From: Paenibacillus baekrokdamisoli
Lineage (GTDB): Bacteria; Bacillota; Bacilli; Paenibacillales; Paenibacillaceae
Assembly: GCF_003945345.1 (NCBI RefSeq)
Contig: NZ_AP019308.1
Location: forward strand, 5,384,501 to 5,448,500
Direction: 5' to 3'
DNA length: 64,000 bases
The notes under the pieces are model-generated. The model had not been told where the DNA came from, did no database searches, and was given only the letters and a program-made list of their open reading frames with translations. Below, piece after piece: positions 1-8,106 of the stretch (positions within the stretch are counted from its first letter, which is position 1; every line of letters starts with the position of its first letter). The translations under genes were made by a program, and so were the position numbers.

Positions 1-501
1 GGTAGCATTCATCTGAATGAATGTGGATGTATCAAATGTATAATCGTCTCCCAGAAACCATGCGTTTCCGACAAACCCGGCGATGGTCGTAACCGCCATG
101 ATTACGAATAGTCCAGTTGTCAAAACGCTTGCCTGCGTGAAAGCGACTTTCCCGCGTGTCGTCGGGGTGGACAATAAATAGGCCATGGAGCCTTGATCCA
201 CCAATCTGGCCATTAGCTGAGTGGATACCTGGACGCATACGATAGAGAGGATGAGAACCAAAATTAATCCGTAGTATTCCCCCGAAATGAATGCCTCGGC
301 ACTGCCAAAGCCATTGAGGCCAAAGGCTTTTCCCACACCTTCCGGCATGGACCCAACCAGCTCATCGATGGCTTTCGTGTTTTTAGCGATACTGGGATAT
401 AGCCAAAACATGAGCATGATATAGAACGCAGACCCGAATGCATAGTTCATGAAGCTCTTCATGTACACTTTCATCATCTGTTTATATAAGGTGACATTCA
501 T
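1..501 (-). CDS. ABC-2 type transporter permease, partial (3' end outside window)
   Basis: The minus-strand frame opens with an ATG whose first bases overlap the stop of the upstream ATPase gene (ATGA, 4 nt), so the two are translationally coupled. The first about 167 residues are visible and the rest lies left of the window. A cytoplasmic N-terminus is followed by hydrophobic segments near residues 20-40, 80-100 and 125-150, the pattern of ABC-2 permeases of drug or antibiotic exporters. With the ATPase at 498-1385 it should form an exporter in the cell membrane; the substrate cannot be read. The divergent TetR regulator at 1548-2141 probably controls the pair. Confidence 0.8.
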   Translation of the reverse strand, partial: MNVTLYKQMMKVYMKSFMNYAFGSAFYIMLMFWLYPSIAKNTKAIDELVGSMPEGVGKAFGLNGFGSAEAFISGEYYGLILVLILSIVCVQVSTQLMARLVDQGSMAYLLSTPTTRGKVAFTQASVLTTGLFVIMAVTTIAGFVGNAWFLGDDYTFDTSTFIQMNAT

Positions 502-1385
502 GATATTGTCCCCTTCCGATCATAATAATTCATGAATATATCTTCGAGGTTTTGCGTGAAAATATCGATATTGCGCACCTTGTACTTGGCCGTCTCTTCC
601 ACAAACTTATCGTAATTACCCTGAACGGAAACTCTCACCCTAACCCCTTCGTGCGATTCAATAAGCAAACCAGAAGCTATGAATGATTTCGCGTCGGTTT
701 GGTTTTCGAAGGTGACTTCGAAGAGCTTCCGCTGCATGGACTGCAGCTCGTGGATATCCTTAACAGCAATGATGACACCGTCCTTGATTATCGCAGCCCG
801 GTCGCAAGTCCTCTCGATTTCTGAGAAGCTGTGTGATGACATCAGAAACGTTTTCCCTCGCGCCTTCTCCTCCAGCACAATTTCAATAAACACCTTCTGC
901 ATAAGGGGGTCGAGACCTGATGTTGGTTCATCCAGAATAATCACATCAGGGTCATGCATGAATGCGGCTACGATCCCGACCTTTTGCTTCATGCCTTTGG
1001 ACATTTTCCGGATGGGAGTATGAACGTCGAACTGCAGACGGTCGATTAAGCTTGCGCGCTTGGACAGGTCTTTCATTCCCTGCATATCAGCCATGAAATC
1101 CAGGAATGTCTTACCTGTCATCCCTTCAAAAAAAGATATTTCTCCAGGCAGATACCCGACGCAGCATTGCGCTTTCCCCTGCTCCTTCCAGGTATCCAGC
1201 CCATTTATCTTGACATATCCTTTGTCCGGCTTCATAAAGCCCATGATATGCCGAATCGTCGTAGACTTGCCTGCTCCGTTCGGTCCCAGAAAGCCGAAAA
1301 CCTCGCCTTCCTTCACCGAAAATGATACATCGAAAATTCCTTTCCCGTTTGAAAATGTCTTTGTTAAATGTTCAACGATCAACAT
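498..1385 (-). CDS. ABC transporter ATP-binding protein (drug/antibiotic export type)
   Basis: A 295-residue ATPase of the BcrA/CcmA-like class energising the coupled permease downstream. Walker A GPNGAGKST lies at about residues 34-42 and Walker B reads VIILDEPTSGLDP. The signature is MSKGMKQK rather than LSGGQ, a variant common in this class. An ABC-2-associated C-terminal extension follows. The open frame extends five codons upstream to a TTG, but the ATG at 1385 has GGAGGTG at proper spacing and is preferred. It is divergent from a TetR gene, with an inverted repeat between them that could be the operator. Confidence 0.9.
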   Translation of the reverse strand: MLIVEHLTKTFSNGKGIFDVSFSVKEGEVFGFLGPNGAGKSTTIRHIMGFMKPDKGYVKINGLDTWKEQGKAQCCVGYLPGEISFFEGMTGKTFLDFMADMQGMKDLSKRASLIDRLQFDVHTPIRKMSKGMKQKVGIVAAFMHDPDVIILDEPTSGLDPLMQKVFIEIVLEEKARGKTFLMSSHSFSEIERTCDRAAIIKDGVIIAVKDIHELQSMQRKLFEVTFENQTDAKSFIASGLLIESHEGVRVRVSVQGNYDKFVEETAKYKVRNIDIFTQNLEDIFMNYYDRKGTIS

Positions 1386-1410
1386 TGTCGCCACCTCCAA
1401 GAATGAGGAA

Positions 1411-1438
1411 ATGAAATATTATGATTACTATATTTCAT
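1411..1438. promoter_or_regulatory. Inverted repeat ATGAAATAT-N10-ATATTTCAT, candidate TetR operator
   Basis: Perfect 9-bp arms at 1411-1419 and 1430-1438 lie just upstream of the ABC ATPase start and between it and the divergent TetR gene. A third copy of ATGAAATAT lies at 1480-1488. Position and symmetry suit autoregulation by the adjacent TetR protein; this is inference. Confidence 0.5.
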
Positions 1439-1476
1439 ATGTTATAATATACCCGGCCGACAATGTCGTCAACAAT

Positions 1477-1510
1477 TTAATGAAATATATTTATTTGAAT
1501 AGTTCATTAA
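1477..1510. promoter_or_regulatory. Second inverted repeat TTAATGAA-N18-TTCATTAA upstream of the TetR gene
   Basis: Arms at 1477-1484 and 1503-1510 frame the region just before the TetR ribosome site and share the AATGAA core with the dyad at 1411-1438. A TATAAT-like hexamer on the plus strand lies at 1443-1448. It could be a second regulator site. The region is AT-rich, so chance symmetry is possible. Confidence 0.3.
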
Positions 1511-1547
1511 TTACATAAAATAAACGATGGAGTTAGGGTGAACGGTA

Positions 1548-2141
1548 ATGAATGGTTTTGAGAAAAGAGCCAACCTGATCAAAGAGAAAATCATGAAAAC
1601 CACCTTGGAAATGCTGCGGACATCGGACCCCAAGAGGATTCGAATCGCCGATATTTCCAAGATGGCTAAAGTTTCGCAGGTTACGATCTATAATTATTTC
1701 GGAAGCAAGGAGGCGCTGCTCCGCGAAGTGTTCAAAAACTACTTCGACAAGGCCATCCGCGATTTCGAGGAATATATGAATGAAGGGCATTCGTTAAAGG
1801 AAAAGATTGAGCATATCATTTTTCTGAAGAAAGAATCCTATAAGGATTTCCCACCGGGTCTTATTAAAGAACTATTAATGGAAGATAATGAACTATCCCG
1901 TTATATCGAAGAGCAGTACAGGGAGAGAACGATCCCATTGACCGTTCGGATTATTAAGGAAGGTAAAGACAGCGGCGAAATATCGGACGATGTCTCCACC
2001 CAGAACGTCTTAGCCTTTATTCAACTGTATATGAATCAGTATGAAACGATACTGGAAATGGCCCAGAAAAGCGAGGACATGAATAACTTTCTCGAAGGAA
2101 TGGCCCATATGTTCTTTTACGGTGTTTGCGGGAAAAGGTAA
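1548..2141 (+). CDS. TetR/AcrR family transcriptional regulator
   Basis: A 197-residue protein with an N-terminal helix-turn-helix. Residues about 28-52 (IRIADISKMAKVSQVTIYNYF) match the TetR HTH with its conserved YNYFGSKEALL end, and a helical ligand-binding domain follows. The start ATG has a GGGTGA site upstream. It is transcribed away from the ABC exporter operon at 1-1385, a typical arrangement for a local repressor that responds to the exported compound. It ends close to the convergent EamA gene, with no obvious terminator between them. Confidence 0.88.
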   Translation: MNGFEKRANLIKEKIMKTTLEMLRTSDPKRIRIADISKMAKVSQVTIYNYFGSKEALLREVFKNYFDKAIRDFEEYMNEGHSLKEKIEHIIFLKKESYKDFPPGLIKELLMEDNELSRYIEEQYRERTIPLTVRIIKEGKDSGEISDDVSTQNVLAFIQLYMNQYETILEMAQKSEDMNNFLEGMAHMFFYGVCGKR

Positions 2142-2170
2142 ATTGCTTATGCAAACTGAAGATAGACAAT

Positions 2171-3112
2171 TTAGCGGTTACTTTGGTGGACTTCTTGCTT
2201 CCCGGATCTTTTCGCATGGAGAAAATTGGCTCCGACAACGCCCGTAACAATCATGACTGCACCCAATAGATGAAAGTACTCAAGCTGCTCCTTCAGAAAT
2301 AAAACCCCGGCAAAAATAGTAACTAAAGTGGATAAATTGTTGAACGCGCTCATCCTGGAGGCACCCAAACGCGACAAGGCAAAGTTAGATAATAAGAGAG
2401 AGATCAAGGACGCAACTATACCCAAGTACAGTATAGACAGCACAAATGTTGGACTCCTAAAAGGTTCGAAGTATAGGTTAAGCGTTCCTTTCGAAACGTG
2501 AGCGATAACAGCCATGCCGTTGAAGGCCAGAAAGCCGATGGCGGTAACCACATACGTTAAATCTTTATAGTTGAATTTTCGCATCATTTTTCTGGCTAGA
2601 ACGCTGTATCCGGCCAAGGAAAGGACCGACAACAGAATCAAAATCGTTCCTACGGTATGATTCGCCTCCAGTCGGTTCCCTTTCATGATGAAAATGAAGA
2701 GTACACCCGCTACCGATAATAAAATGGAGGCTTTCTGCCATGGACTGGCGTATTCTTTCAAAAAATAAGCCGCTAAAACCATTGTAAAGATAGGGGCTGT
2801 GGCTTGAAGAATCGCGGCTTCAGAAGAGGACGTATAGACCAAGCCGAAAGTTTGAAGCCCAAAAAATAGGGTCGGGTATAATAAAGCCAGTGGCAGCATG
2901 GTCACTATATCTTTGATACTAAAGCTTAATCGAACCCATCCGCACAAGATTGGAATTGAAGCAGCCACGAAAGAGACGGTAAATCGGTGCGCCAATATGT
3001 CCAAAGGACTTGCATGCGTGAGCGTCAATTTAACAAAAATAAAGGCAAAGCCAATGATGATGGCATATAGCACGGCGGCCATATAGGCATTAGTCTTTTG
3101 TTTATTTTCCAT
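2171..3112 (-). CDS. EamA/DMT family transporter
   Basis: A membrane protein of about 313 residues with roughly ten hydrophobic helices in two homologous halves, the EamA (drug/metabolite transporter) architecture. Helices with Gly/Pro turns recur, and the second half contains the typical SLISLLLSNFALSRLGASRMSAFNNLSTLVT-type segment (key residues only). Family members export amino acids, nucleosides or other metabolites; the substrate is unknown. A GTG two codons upstream is possible, but the ATG at 3112 has AGGGGA at better spacing. It is followed on the same strand by the N-acetyltransferase gene region and is probably separately expressed. Confidence 0.88.
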   Translation of the reverse strand: MENKQKTNAYMAAVLYAIIIGFAFIFVKLTLTHASPLDILAHRFTVSFVAASIPILCGWVRLSFSIKDIVTMLPLALLYPTLFFGLQTFGLVYTSSSEAAILQATAPIFTMVLAAYFLKEYASPWQKASILLSVAGVLFIFIMKGNRLEANHTVGTILILLSVLSLAGYSVLARKMMRKFNYKDLTYVVTAIGFLAFNGMAVIAHVSKGTLNLYFEPFRSPTFVLSILYLGIVASLISLLLSNFALSRLGASRMSAFNNLSTLVTIFAGVLFLKEQLEYFHLLGAVMIVTGVVGANFLHAKRSGKQEVHQSNR

Positions 3113-3135
3113 AGTCACAGTCCCCTAAGCCCATG

Positions 3136-3996
3136 TTATCGATTTTTCCACTCTTCATGAGCTATCTGTACTCTCTTCCATAACTCGTCCCGTTCTTGAT
3201 TACTATAGTTAACGAGCTGCTCTCCAAATACATCTCCTAAAACTTCAAGCCATTGTGATTTTTTAGTAATCTCCGTCTTCTCCAGGCCACTAATCCCAAT
3301 TTTGTTCCACATGCAGCCTCGGAGTTCATTACTTCCTGTCGCATGCCTTTGCCTAATAAGAAACACATTAAACCAAGGGGAATCCGTTGAGCGACTATAA
3401 TACTCATGTTTCGGCTTAAACTCTTCAAGATCTGTAACAACAGCAGGGTCAAAATCCACTCCAACAAATGAAGCTAGAGGATCATGTTCTAAGCGCCAAC
3501 CATTCCTAACAACGTTAGACTCCATAACTTTATAACTTAATGGGGCTTGTTCATAAATACCAGGATGGAGTGGAAGAGGTTCATATGGCATATCCCCTAG
3601 TCCAACATCAATAATCCATATTTCTTCCTCCTGTTGTTCGTTCACTAAGTTGACAGTTAGCCCAAGGTGAAATGAATTAATACGAGGCTCGGCTCCTAAT
3701 GGTTGGACTCCAGCTCGATGCAAAGATACTTTGTAGCCTAATGAACGGAGAAGAACGTAAAATGCTCCATTCAGGTGAAAGCAATAGCCACTTCTATGGT
3801 TTAAAATGAGTTGAACGGATTCTCTAAAATCTATACCTGCTGGCTTTCCTGCAAAAATGTCAACGGTTTGCCATGAAAGATTGTTCACATGAGCCTTATG
3901 CAGTTCAAATAAATAGGGCTTGGTAGGGGCCTGAATTTCTGCAATACCGATTCTTCTTAAATAAGCTTGTATTTCCTCTCTCGTCATCATATACAT
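3136..3996 (-). CDS. Arylamine N-acetyltransferase (NAT family)
   Basis: A 286-residue enzyme that transfers acetyl from acetyl-CoA to arylamine, hydrazine or hydroxylamine groups. The catalytic triad is visible: Cys72 in RSGYCFHLNGAF (family consensus RGGxCxxxN; here one Gly is Ser), His110 in NSFHLGLTV and Asp130 in WIIDVGLG. Length is near the family norm of 255-290. A GTG three codons upstream exists, but the ATG at 3996 follows GAGGTG at good spacing. A promoter is readable at 4062-4090, so it is likely a single-gene unit. A detoxification role is inferred from the family. Confidence 0.9.
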   Translation of the reverse strand: MYMMTREEIQAYLRRIGIAEIQAPTKPYLFELHKAHVNNLSWQTVDIFAGKPAGIDFRESVQLILNHRSGYCFHLNGAFYVLLRSLGYKVSLHRAGVQPLGAEPRINSFHLGLTVNLVNEQQEEEIWIIDVGLGDMPYEPLPLHPGIYEQAPLSYKVMESNVVRNGWRLEHDPLASFVGVDFDPAVVTDLEEFKPKHEYYSRSTDSPWFNVFLIRQRHATGSNELRGCMWNKIGISGLEKTEITKKSQWLEVLGDVFGEQLVNYSNQERDELWKRVQIAHEEWKNR

Positions 3997-4061
3997 TCTT
4001 GTCACCTCTAATTTCTAAAAATCGCCTTTGGGAGCTGTTTCCTTCCGGAGGTCGTAGAACC

Positions 4062-4090
4062 ATTGTAAAAGGGAAATATACTTCGTACAA
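4062..4090 (-). promoter_or_regulatory. Sigma-A type promoter for the N-acetyltransferase gene
   Basis: Read on the minus strand, TTGTAC (4090-4085), a 17-base spacer and TACAAT (4067-4062) lie about 65 bases upstream of the NAT start. The -35 and -10 form part of the inverted repeat CATTGTA...TACAATG. Confidence 0.6.
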
Positions 4091-4093
4091 TGC

Positions 4094-4129
4094 AAAAAAG
4101 GAACAACTGTACCGGTATAGTTGTTCCTT
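4094..4129 (-). terminator. Rho-independent terminator-like hairpin, minus strand
   Basis: AAGGAACAACT and its complement AGTTGTTCCTT form an 11-bp perfect stem (4098-4108/4119-4129) with a 10-base loop, followed on the minus strand by six T. It lies directly upstream of the NAT promoter, so it would insulate that promoter from antisense transcription out of the ABC exporter region. Confidence 0.6.
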
Positions 4130-4202
4130 TGAGTTCAGCGTGTCTATAGGATTACAGTCGCGGTGTATCACTCAGAGGAGTCCAAGTTTTTTTATGAATT
4201 AA

Positions 4203-4232
4203 TTGTTGTGTAACAACTCTATATGTTGTAAT
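4203..4232 (+). promoter_or_regulatory. Possible promoter of the ABC exporter pair
   Basis: TTGTTG (4203-4208), an 18-base spacer and TGTAAT (4227-4232) stand about 65 bases before the TTG start of the first exporter gene. A small palindromic stretch (GTTGTGTAACAAC) overlaps the -35. The match is weak. Confidence 0.3.
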
Positions 4233-4295
4233 ATGGAAATCATTTTAAAAATTTATAGTTAGAAATGAAAAAATTACGAAATGTGGTGAAAGAAA

Positions 4296-6086
4296 TTGTC
4301 TTCTGAAGCTCAAACAGAGATGATTGCCAAGAGCTATACAAAAAAAGGATTCAAAATTATTAAATTATATGGCTGGCTGCTGTCTTATCCTATGAAATAT
4401 AAAGGGTACCTGTTTTTATTCATGATTTGCGGCTTCTTACTGTCACTTTATGAAATGGCATCCCCTAGGTTTATCCAGTATCTCATTGATGACGTAATTC
4501 CCGCCAAAGATACCAATAAGCTCATGCTGTTATTAGGCGTGCTAGCATGTATTTACTTCCTTCAAATTGCAATTGTATCGATTCGAAAATTGTTAGAACG
4601 AATATTTGTAGAAAAGGCTGTTCGTGACCTGCAGTTCTCCATCATAAACCAACTGCGCAGGCTCGGTTTCTCTTTTTATGAAAACCACCCGGCAGGTGGG
4701 TTGTTGTCATTGTTAAACACAGAAGTTGCTGCGGTTAGCAATCTATATCGAAATTATTTTCCGGAACTGACTGAAAAAATGATTTTACTTATCGTCGCAT
4801 TCATTACCATGGTTGCTATTCATCCGGGTCTATGTTTGATAGCCATTCCGTGCTTTTTGGCTTACTACTTGTTTGGCCCTCGCTACGAACGGATCGCGAC
4901 TTTACTAGGGTTGAAGTCGAGGGAATACGAGAAGGAATTTAACAAGAAAATGTACGATAGCATTTCGTCATTGTTAGAGTTAAGGGCCTTTCGGAGAGAA
5001 GAATGGAACTTGTCCCGTCTAACGGAGACACTGCAATTGCAAAACGATTCCCTGCGGGTTCAGTTCTATAACTACTATAAGAGAGCTGCAGCTAGAGGCA
5101 TTTCGATTTCTACGGGGGCGCTCGCTGTATTTATTTATGGTTCGGTACTGATGCATAATAAAGAGATTTCGGTGGGGCAGTTTGTAGCTTTTACCTTTTA
5201 TTACTTTTTATTTATGAGGGTGTTGGCTCGCATTACGCAAATGTTGATCGAACAAAAGATATTTATGCTTCAAGCGGAAACTGTATATGAGTTCATGACA
5301 AGGGAGCCTGATGTAAAAGAAGCGCAGACGTACTTAAGCGAGATACCGGATGTAAGAGGGGAAGTTGAGTTTGTCGGGGTTCATTTTGAGTACCCTGGAA
5401 ACAGGAAGGTGATTCAAGATTTCCATCTGCATATCCGTCCGGGTGAACGAGTTGCGTTAGTCGGCACAAGTGGTAACGGAAAATCGACATTAATAAAATT
5501 ATTGAGCAGGTTTTACGATCCTCAATTGGGTGACATTTTGCTTGATGGGGTTTCCATAAAGGAACTGCCATTTAGCCATTTAAGGGGGGCTATAGGCTAT
5601 GTGTTTCAAGAAACTTATTTATTCGGAACGACCGTGCGTGAGAATATTCTCTTTGGCAAGCCAAGTGCGGCAGAAGATGAAATCATTTCAGCTGCAAAAG
5701 CTGCTAATGCGCATGATTTTATTATGCAGCTGCCGAGTGGATATGAAACGGCAATAGGCGAGAGAGGTGTTAAGCTTTCGGGAGGGCAGAAGCAGCGAAT
5801 CGCAATAGCAAGAATGTTTATCAAAAATCCACAAATTGTTGTACTTGATGAAGCGACTTCCGCCTTGGATAACATTAGCGAACTTGAGGTGCAAAAGGCG
5901 CTGTATGCGCTGTTGAGAGGCAGGACGACGATTGCTGTAGCCCACCGTTTATCGACCATTGCCGATTATGATCGCATTATTGTGCTGGAACACGGGAAGA
6001 TCGCGGAATCGGGAACATACGACAGCCTAATTAGCAAGAAAGGAATATTATACGAATTAGCGAATGCACATGGAGGGCTTGAGTGA
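4296..6086 (+). CDS. ABC transporter, fused permease and ATPase, subunit A of a heterodimeric exporter
   Basis: A 596-residue half transporter: six-helix membrane domain (about residues 35-340) followed by an ATPase domain. Walker A GTSGNGKST is at 390-398, signature LSGGQ at 494-498, Walker B IVVLDEATSALD follows, and the switch histidine is in AHRLST. The catalytic Glu is present. It starts at TTG preceded by GGTGAA; an ATG eight codons in has a poorer site. It overlaps the next gene by GTGA, so the two subunits are coupled. The pair resembles BmrCD/YheHI-type multidrug or lipid exporters; no leader peptidase domain is present, so a peptidase-type bacteriocin exporter is unlikely. Confidence 0.92.
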   Translation: MSSEAQTEMIAKSYTKKGFKIIKLYGWLLSYPMKYKGYLFLFMICGFLLSLYEMASPRFIQYLIDDVIPAKDTNKLMLLLGVLACIYFLQIAIVSIRKLLERIFVEKAVRDLQFSIINQLRRLGFSFYENHPAGGLLSLLNTEVAAVSNLYRNYFPELTEKMILLIVAFITMVAIHPGLCLIAIPCFLAYYLFGPRYERIATLLGLKSREYEKEFNKKMYDSISSLLELRAFRREEWNLSRLTETLQLQNDSLRVQFYNYYKRAAARGISISTGALAVFIYGSVLMHNKEISVGQFVAFTFYYFLFMRVLARITQMLIEQKIFMLQAETVYEFMTREPDVKEAQTYLSEIPDVRGEVEFVGVHFEYPGNRKVIQDFHLHIRPGERVALVGTSGNGKSTLIKLLSRFYDPQLGDILLDGVSIKELPFSHLRGAIGYVFQETYLFGTTVRENILFGKPSAAEDEIISAAKAANAHDFIMQLPSGYETAIGERGVKLSGGQKQRIAIARMFIKNPQIVVLDEATSALDNISELEVQKALYALLRGRTTIAVAHRLSTIADYDRIIVLEHGKIAESGTYDSLISKKGILYELANAHGGLE

Positions 6087-7816
6087 AAAACATTAGATGG
6101 ATTTGGGGCTATTATAAAAAATACAAATTCAGTTTCTGGTTAGGCTGCAGTATGCTCCTGACGTATAGTTGCTTCGGCGTGCTCATGACATGGATCCAAA
6201 AGCGAATCATCGATGATGTCTTTATGGAGGGGCATTATGAGCTGCTAGTGAGATACTTGATCATCTTTGTTCTGTCGTATGTATTATTTAATTTATTGTA
6301 CCTGTATGGATTTAAATTTTTGCAAAGCTGCAATTATCGAATACACGGCGCCATTGTAAGTGATGTGATGAAGAGATTGTATAAACTGCCTGCCAAAAAT
6401 ATTCATAATGAGCGAACAGCCAAGTATGTGAATTATGTAACTGGGGACGTCGCGGAAATAATCCGTTTTTTGAACCATCAATTACCCGAGGGATTGTCTA
6501 ATTTCATGAGTGTTATCGCTATTTCGATCGTAATAGGAATAACAAGTCCCGCTATTCTGCTGCTTGTTATTATTTTGGCTGCTTTTTACCTTGTTCTTGG
6601 GAAATATATCGGCAAACGAATTAATACATCAACCCATGAAACGAAGAAGCATAAAAGCGAGCTGCTCGTCCATATGGAAGAAGCCATTTCTTCAACGAGA
6701 GAAGTCATTGCGTTCCATAGAGGCGAGTGGGAGATGCGGAAAATGGACGGCGCGTTTCAGAATTATTACTCATCCCTTCTTAACGATTGGAAAGTGTTGA
6801 ATAAAAAATTGATTCTAAGTGAGCCGGTGCATCGCTTTGCCGCTTTGGGGGTACTTGGATATGGCGGGTATCAGGTCATTCAGGGGGATTTATCGATAGG
6901 CGCATTTTTTATTGCCTTTCAATTAGCTGGCCAGCTGATGGGTTCGATCCACGGACTGTTTAACTTTGTTGTAGATGATCAAAAAAATTTCTCCGTACAT
7001 GTCGAACGGTTGAATGAAGCTGTGCTTCTCACACGGTTTGAGGATGGACAAGCTCAGATAAAGGGGCCTGTCACAAGCATCAAGTTCCAGGATGTTCATT
7101 TTCGATATTCGGATGATGCTCCTCTCGTGTTGAATGGATTGTCTCTACAAATGGAAACAGGACAAAAGCTTGCATTTGTCGGGTCTAGCGGCGGGGGGAA
7201 ATCAACGATCACACAGCTGCTGCTCCGGTATTATAGTCTAAGCCAAGGCGAGTTGCTTATAAACGGTGTGCAAATCAACCAACTTGCATTTGATTCCTGG
7301 ATGGAACGGTGCGCTGTAGTGTTTCAGGAACCGTACTTGTTCCCGGATACAATTCGAAATAATATTTTGCTCGGACGAAATATCTCTGATGACATGCTGT
7401 ATGAGACTTGCAAAGTCGTTAAAATTGACGGATTAATAAAGTCATTGCAGGACGGTTATGAAACGCAGCTTGGGGAAAGAGGAATCAACTTGTCCGGTGG
7501 GGAAAGGCAAAGAATTGCGCTGGCGCGGGCATTGGTTGGTAATCCGGAGATACTCATTCTGGACGAAGCAACATCTGCTTTGGATACAGCATTGGAAAAG
7601 GAGATACAACAAAAAATTGATGAGATCCGATCCCGGCAAACGACAGTTATTATTGCTCATAGATTGTCGACCGTTCAGAATGCAGACACTATCTTTGTTA
7701 TAGATCGAGGAAAGGTTGCTGCACAGGGAAGACACTCGGAATTGTTAGAACGGAGCGAAAGATACAGAGAGTTGGTATACGCTCAAAGGGAAAATATGGA
7801 GTTGCAAAATATTTAG
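6083..7816 (+). CDS. ABC transporter, fused permease and ATPase, subunit B of a heterodimeric exporter
   Basis: A 577-residue half transporter with the same layout as its upstream partner: membrane domain, then ATPase with Walker A GSSGGGKST (367-375), LSGGERQR signature, ILILDEATSALD and AHRLST. Both partners keep the catalytic Glu, so unlike many heterodimeric exporters there is no obviously degenerate ATP site on these motifs. It starts at a GTG inside the stop of subunit A (GTGA overlap). The operon is closed by the strong terminator at 7874-7906. The substrate is unknown. Confidence 0.92.
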   Translation: MKNIRWIWGYYKKYKFSFWLGCSMLLTYSCFGVLMTWIQKRIIDDVFMEGHYELLVRYLIIFVLSYVLFNLLYLYGFKFLQSCNYRIHGAIVSDVMKRLYKLPAKNIHNERTAKYVNYVTGDVAEIIRFLNHQLPEGLSNFMSVIAISIVIGITSPAILLLVIILAAFYLVLGKYIGKRINTSTHETKKHKSELLVHMEEAISSTREVIAFHRGEWEMRKMDGAFQNYYSSLLNDWKVLNKKLILSEPVHRFAALGVLGYGGYQVIQGDLSIGAFFIAFQLAGQLMGSIHGLFNFVVDDQKNFSVHVERLNEAVLLTRFEDGQAQIKGPVTSIKFQDVHFRYSDDAPLVLNGLSLQMETGQKLAFVGSSGGGKSTITQLLLRYYSLSQGELLINGVQINQLAFDSWMERCAVVFQEPYLFPDTIRNNILLGRNISDDMLYETCKVVKIDGLIKSLQDGYETQLGERGINLSGGERQRIALARALVGNPEILILDEATSALDTALEKEIQQKIDEIRSRQTTVIIAHRLSTVQNADTIFVIDRGKVAAQGRHSELLERSERYRELVYAQRENMELQNI

Positions 7817-7873
7817 CGCAGCTTAACGCAAATCGGTGAAATGTAAATACGTCATGTCCATAGTAACCAAATG

Positions 7874-7906
7874 AAGCCGTACCTGCTTATAGGTACGGCT
7901 TTTTTA
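7874..7906 (+). terminator. Rho-independent terminator of the ABC exporter operon
   Basis: AAGCCGTACCT/AGGTACGGCTT is a perfect 11-bp stem with a 6-base loop followed by a T run, 57 bases after the last exporter stop. Confidence 0.9.
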
Positions 7907-8106
7907 CCGTTGATTGCTTCTGCTGTAAGTATCTTCAAGCTTCTTAGGGAACCCTATTACAAGGGCGGCAACGAAGCTGACATTTTGCTCATATTGGTCT
8001 TTTGCATTAATGCAGGTTGTATGTGAAAATACGATGTTGGAGAGTTTTTTCACAGTTACGATTATCGGCTTTATGGCCAAGAAGGATAGCAGAGAGGTGG
8101 ATTTAC

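Noticed and set aside
1060..1518. Plus-strand open frame opposite the ABC ATPase gene
   Set aside because: It is the antisense shadow of a clear ATPase and lacks any protein motif.
4021..4130. Possible T-box or attenuator in the NAT leader
   Set aside because: The terminator-like hairpin lies upstream of the readable -35/-10 pair, so it would not be in the NAT transcript; no T-box sequence is present.
4296..7816. ABC exporter pair as a bacteriocin exporter with a nearby precursor peptide
   Set aside because: No C39 peptidase domain, and no small frame with a leader-like double-Gly motif was found in the flanking 300 bases.
7907..8106. Possible glycine or other riboswitch upstream of the amino acid symporter
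   Set aside because: No conserved aptamer blocks or terminator/antiterminator pair could be recognised; only loosely G-rich stretches.
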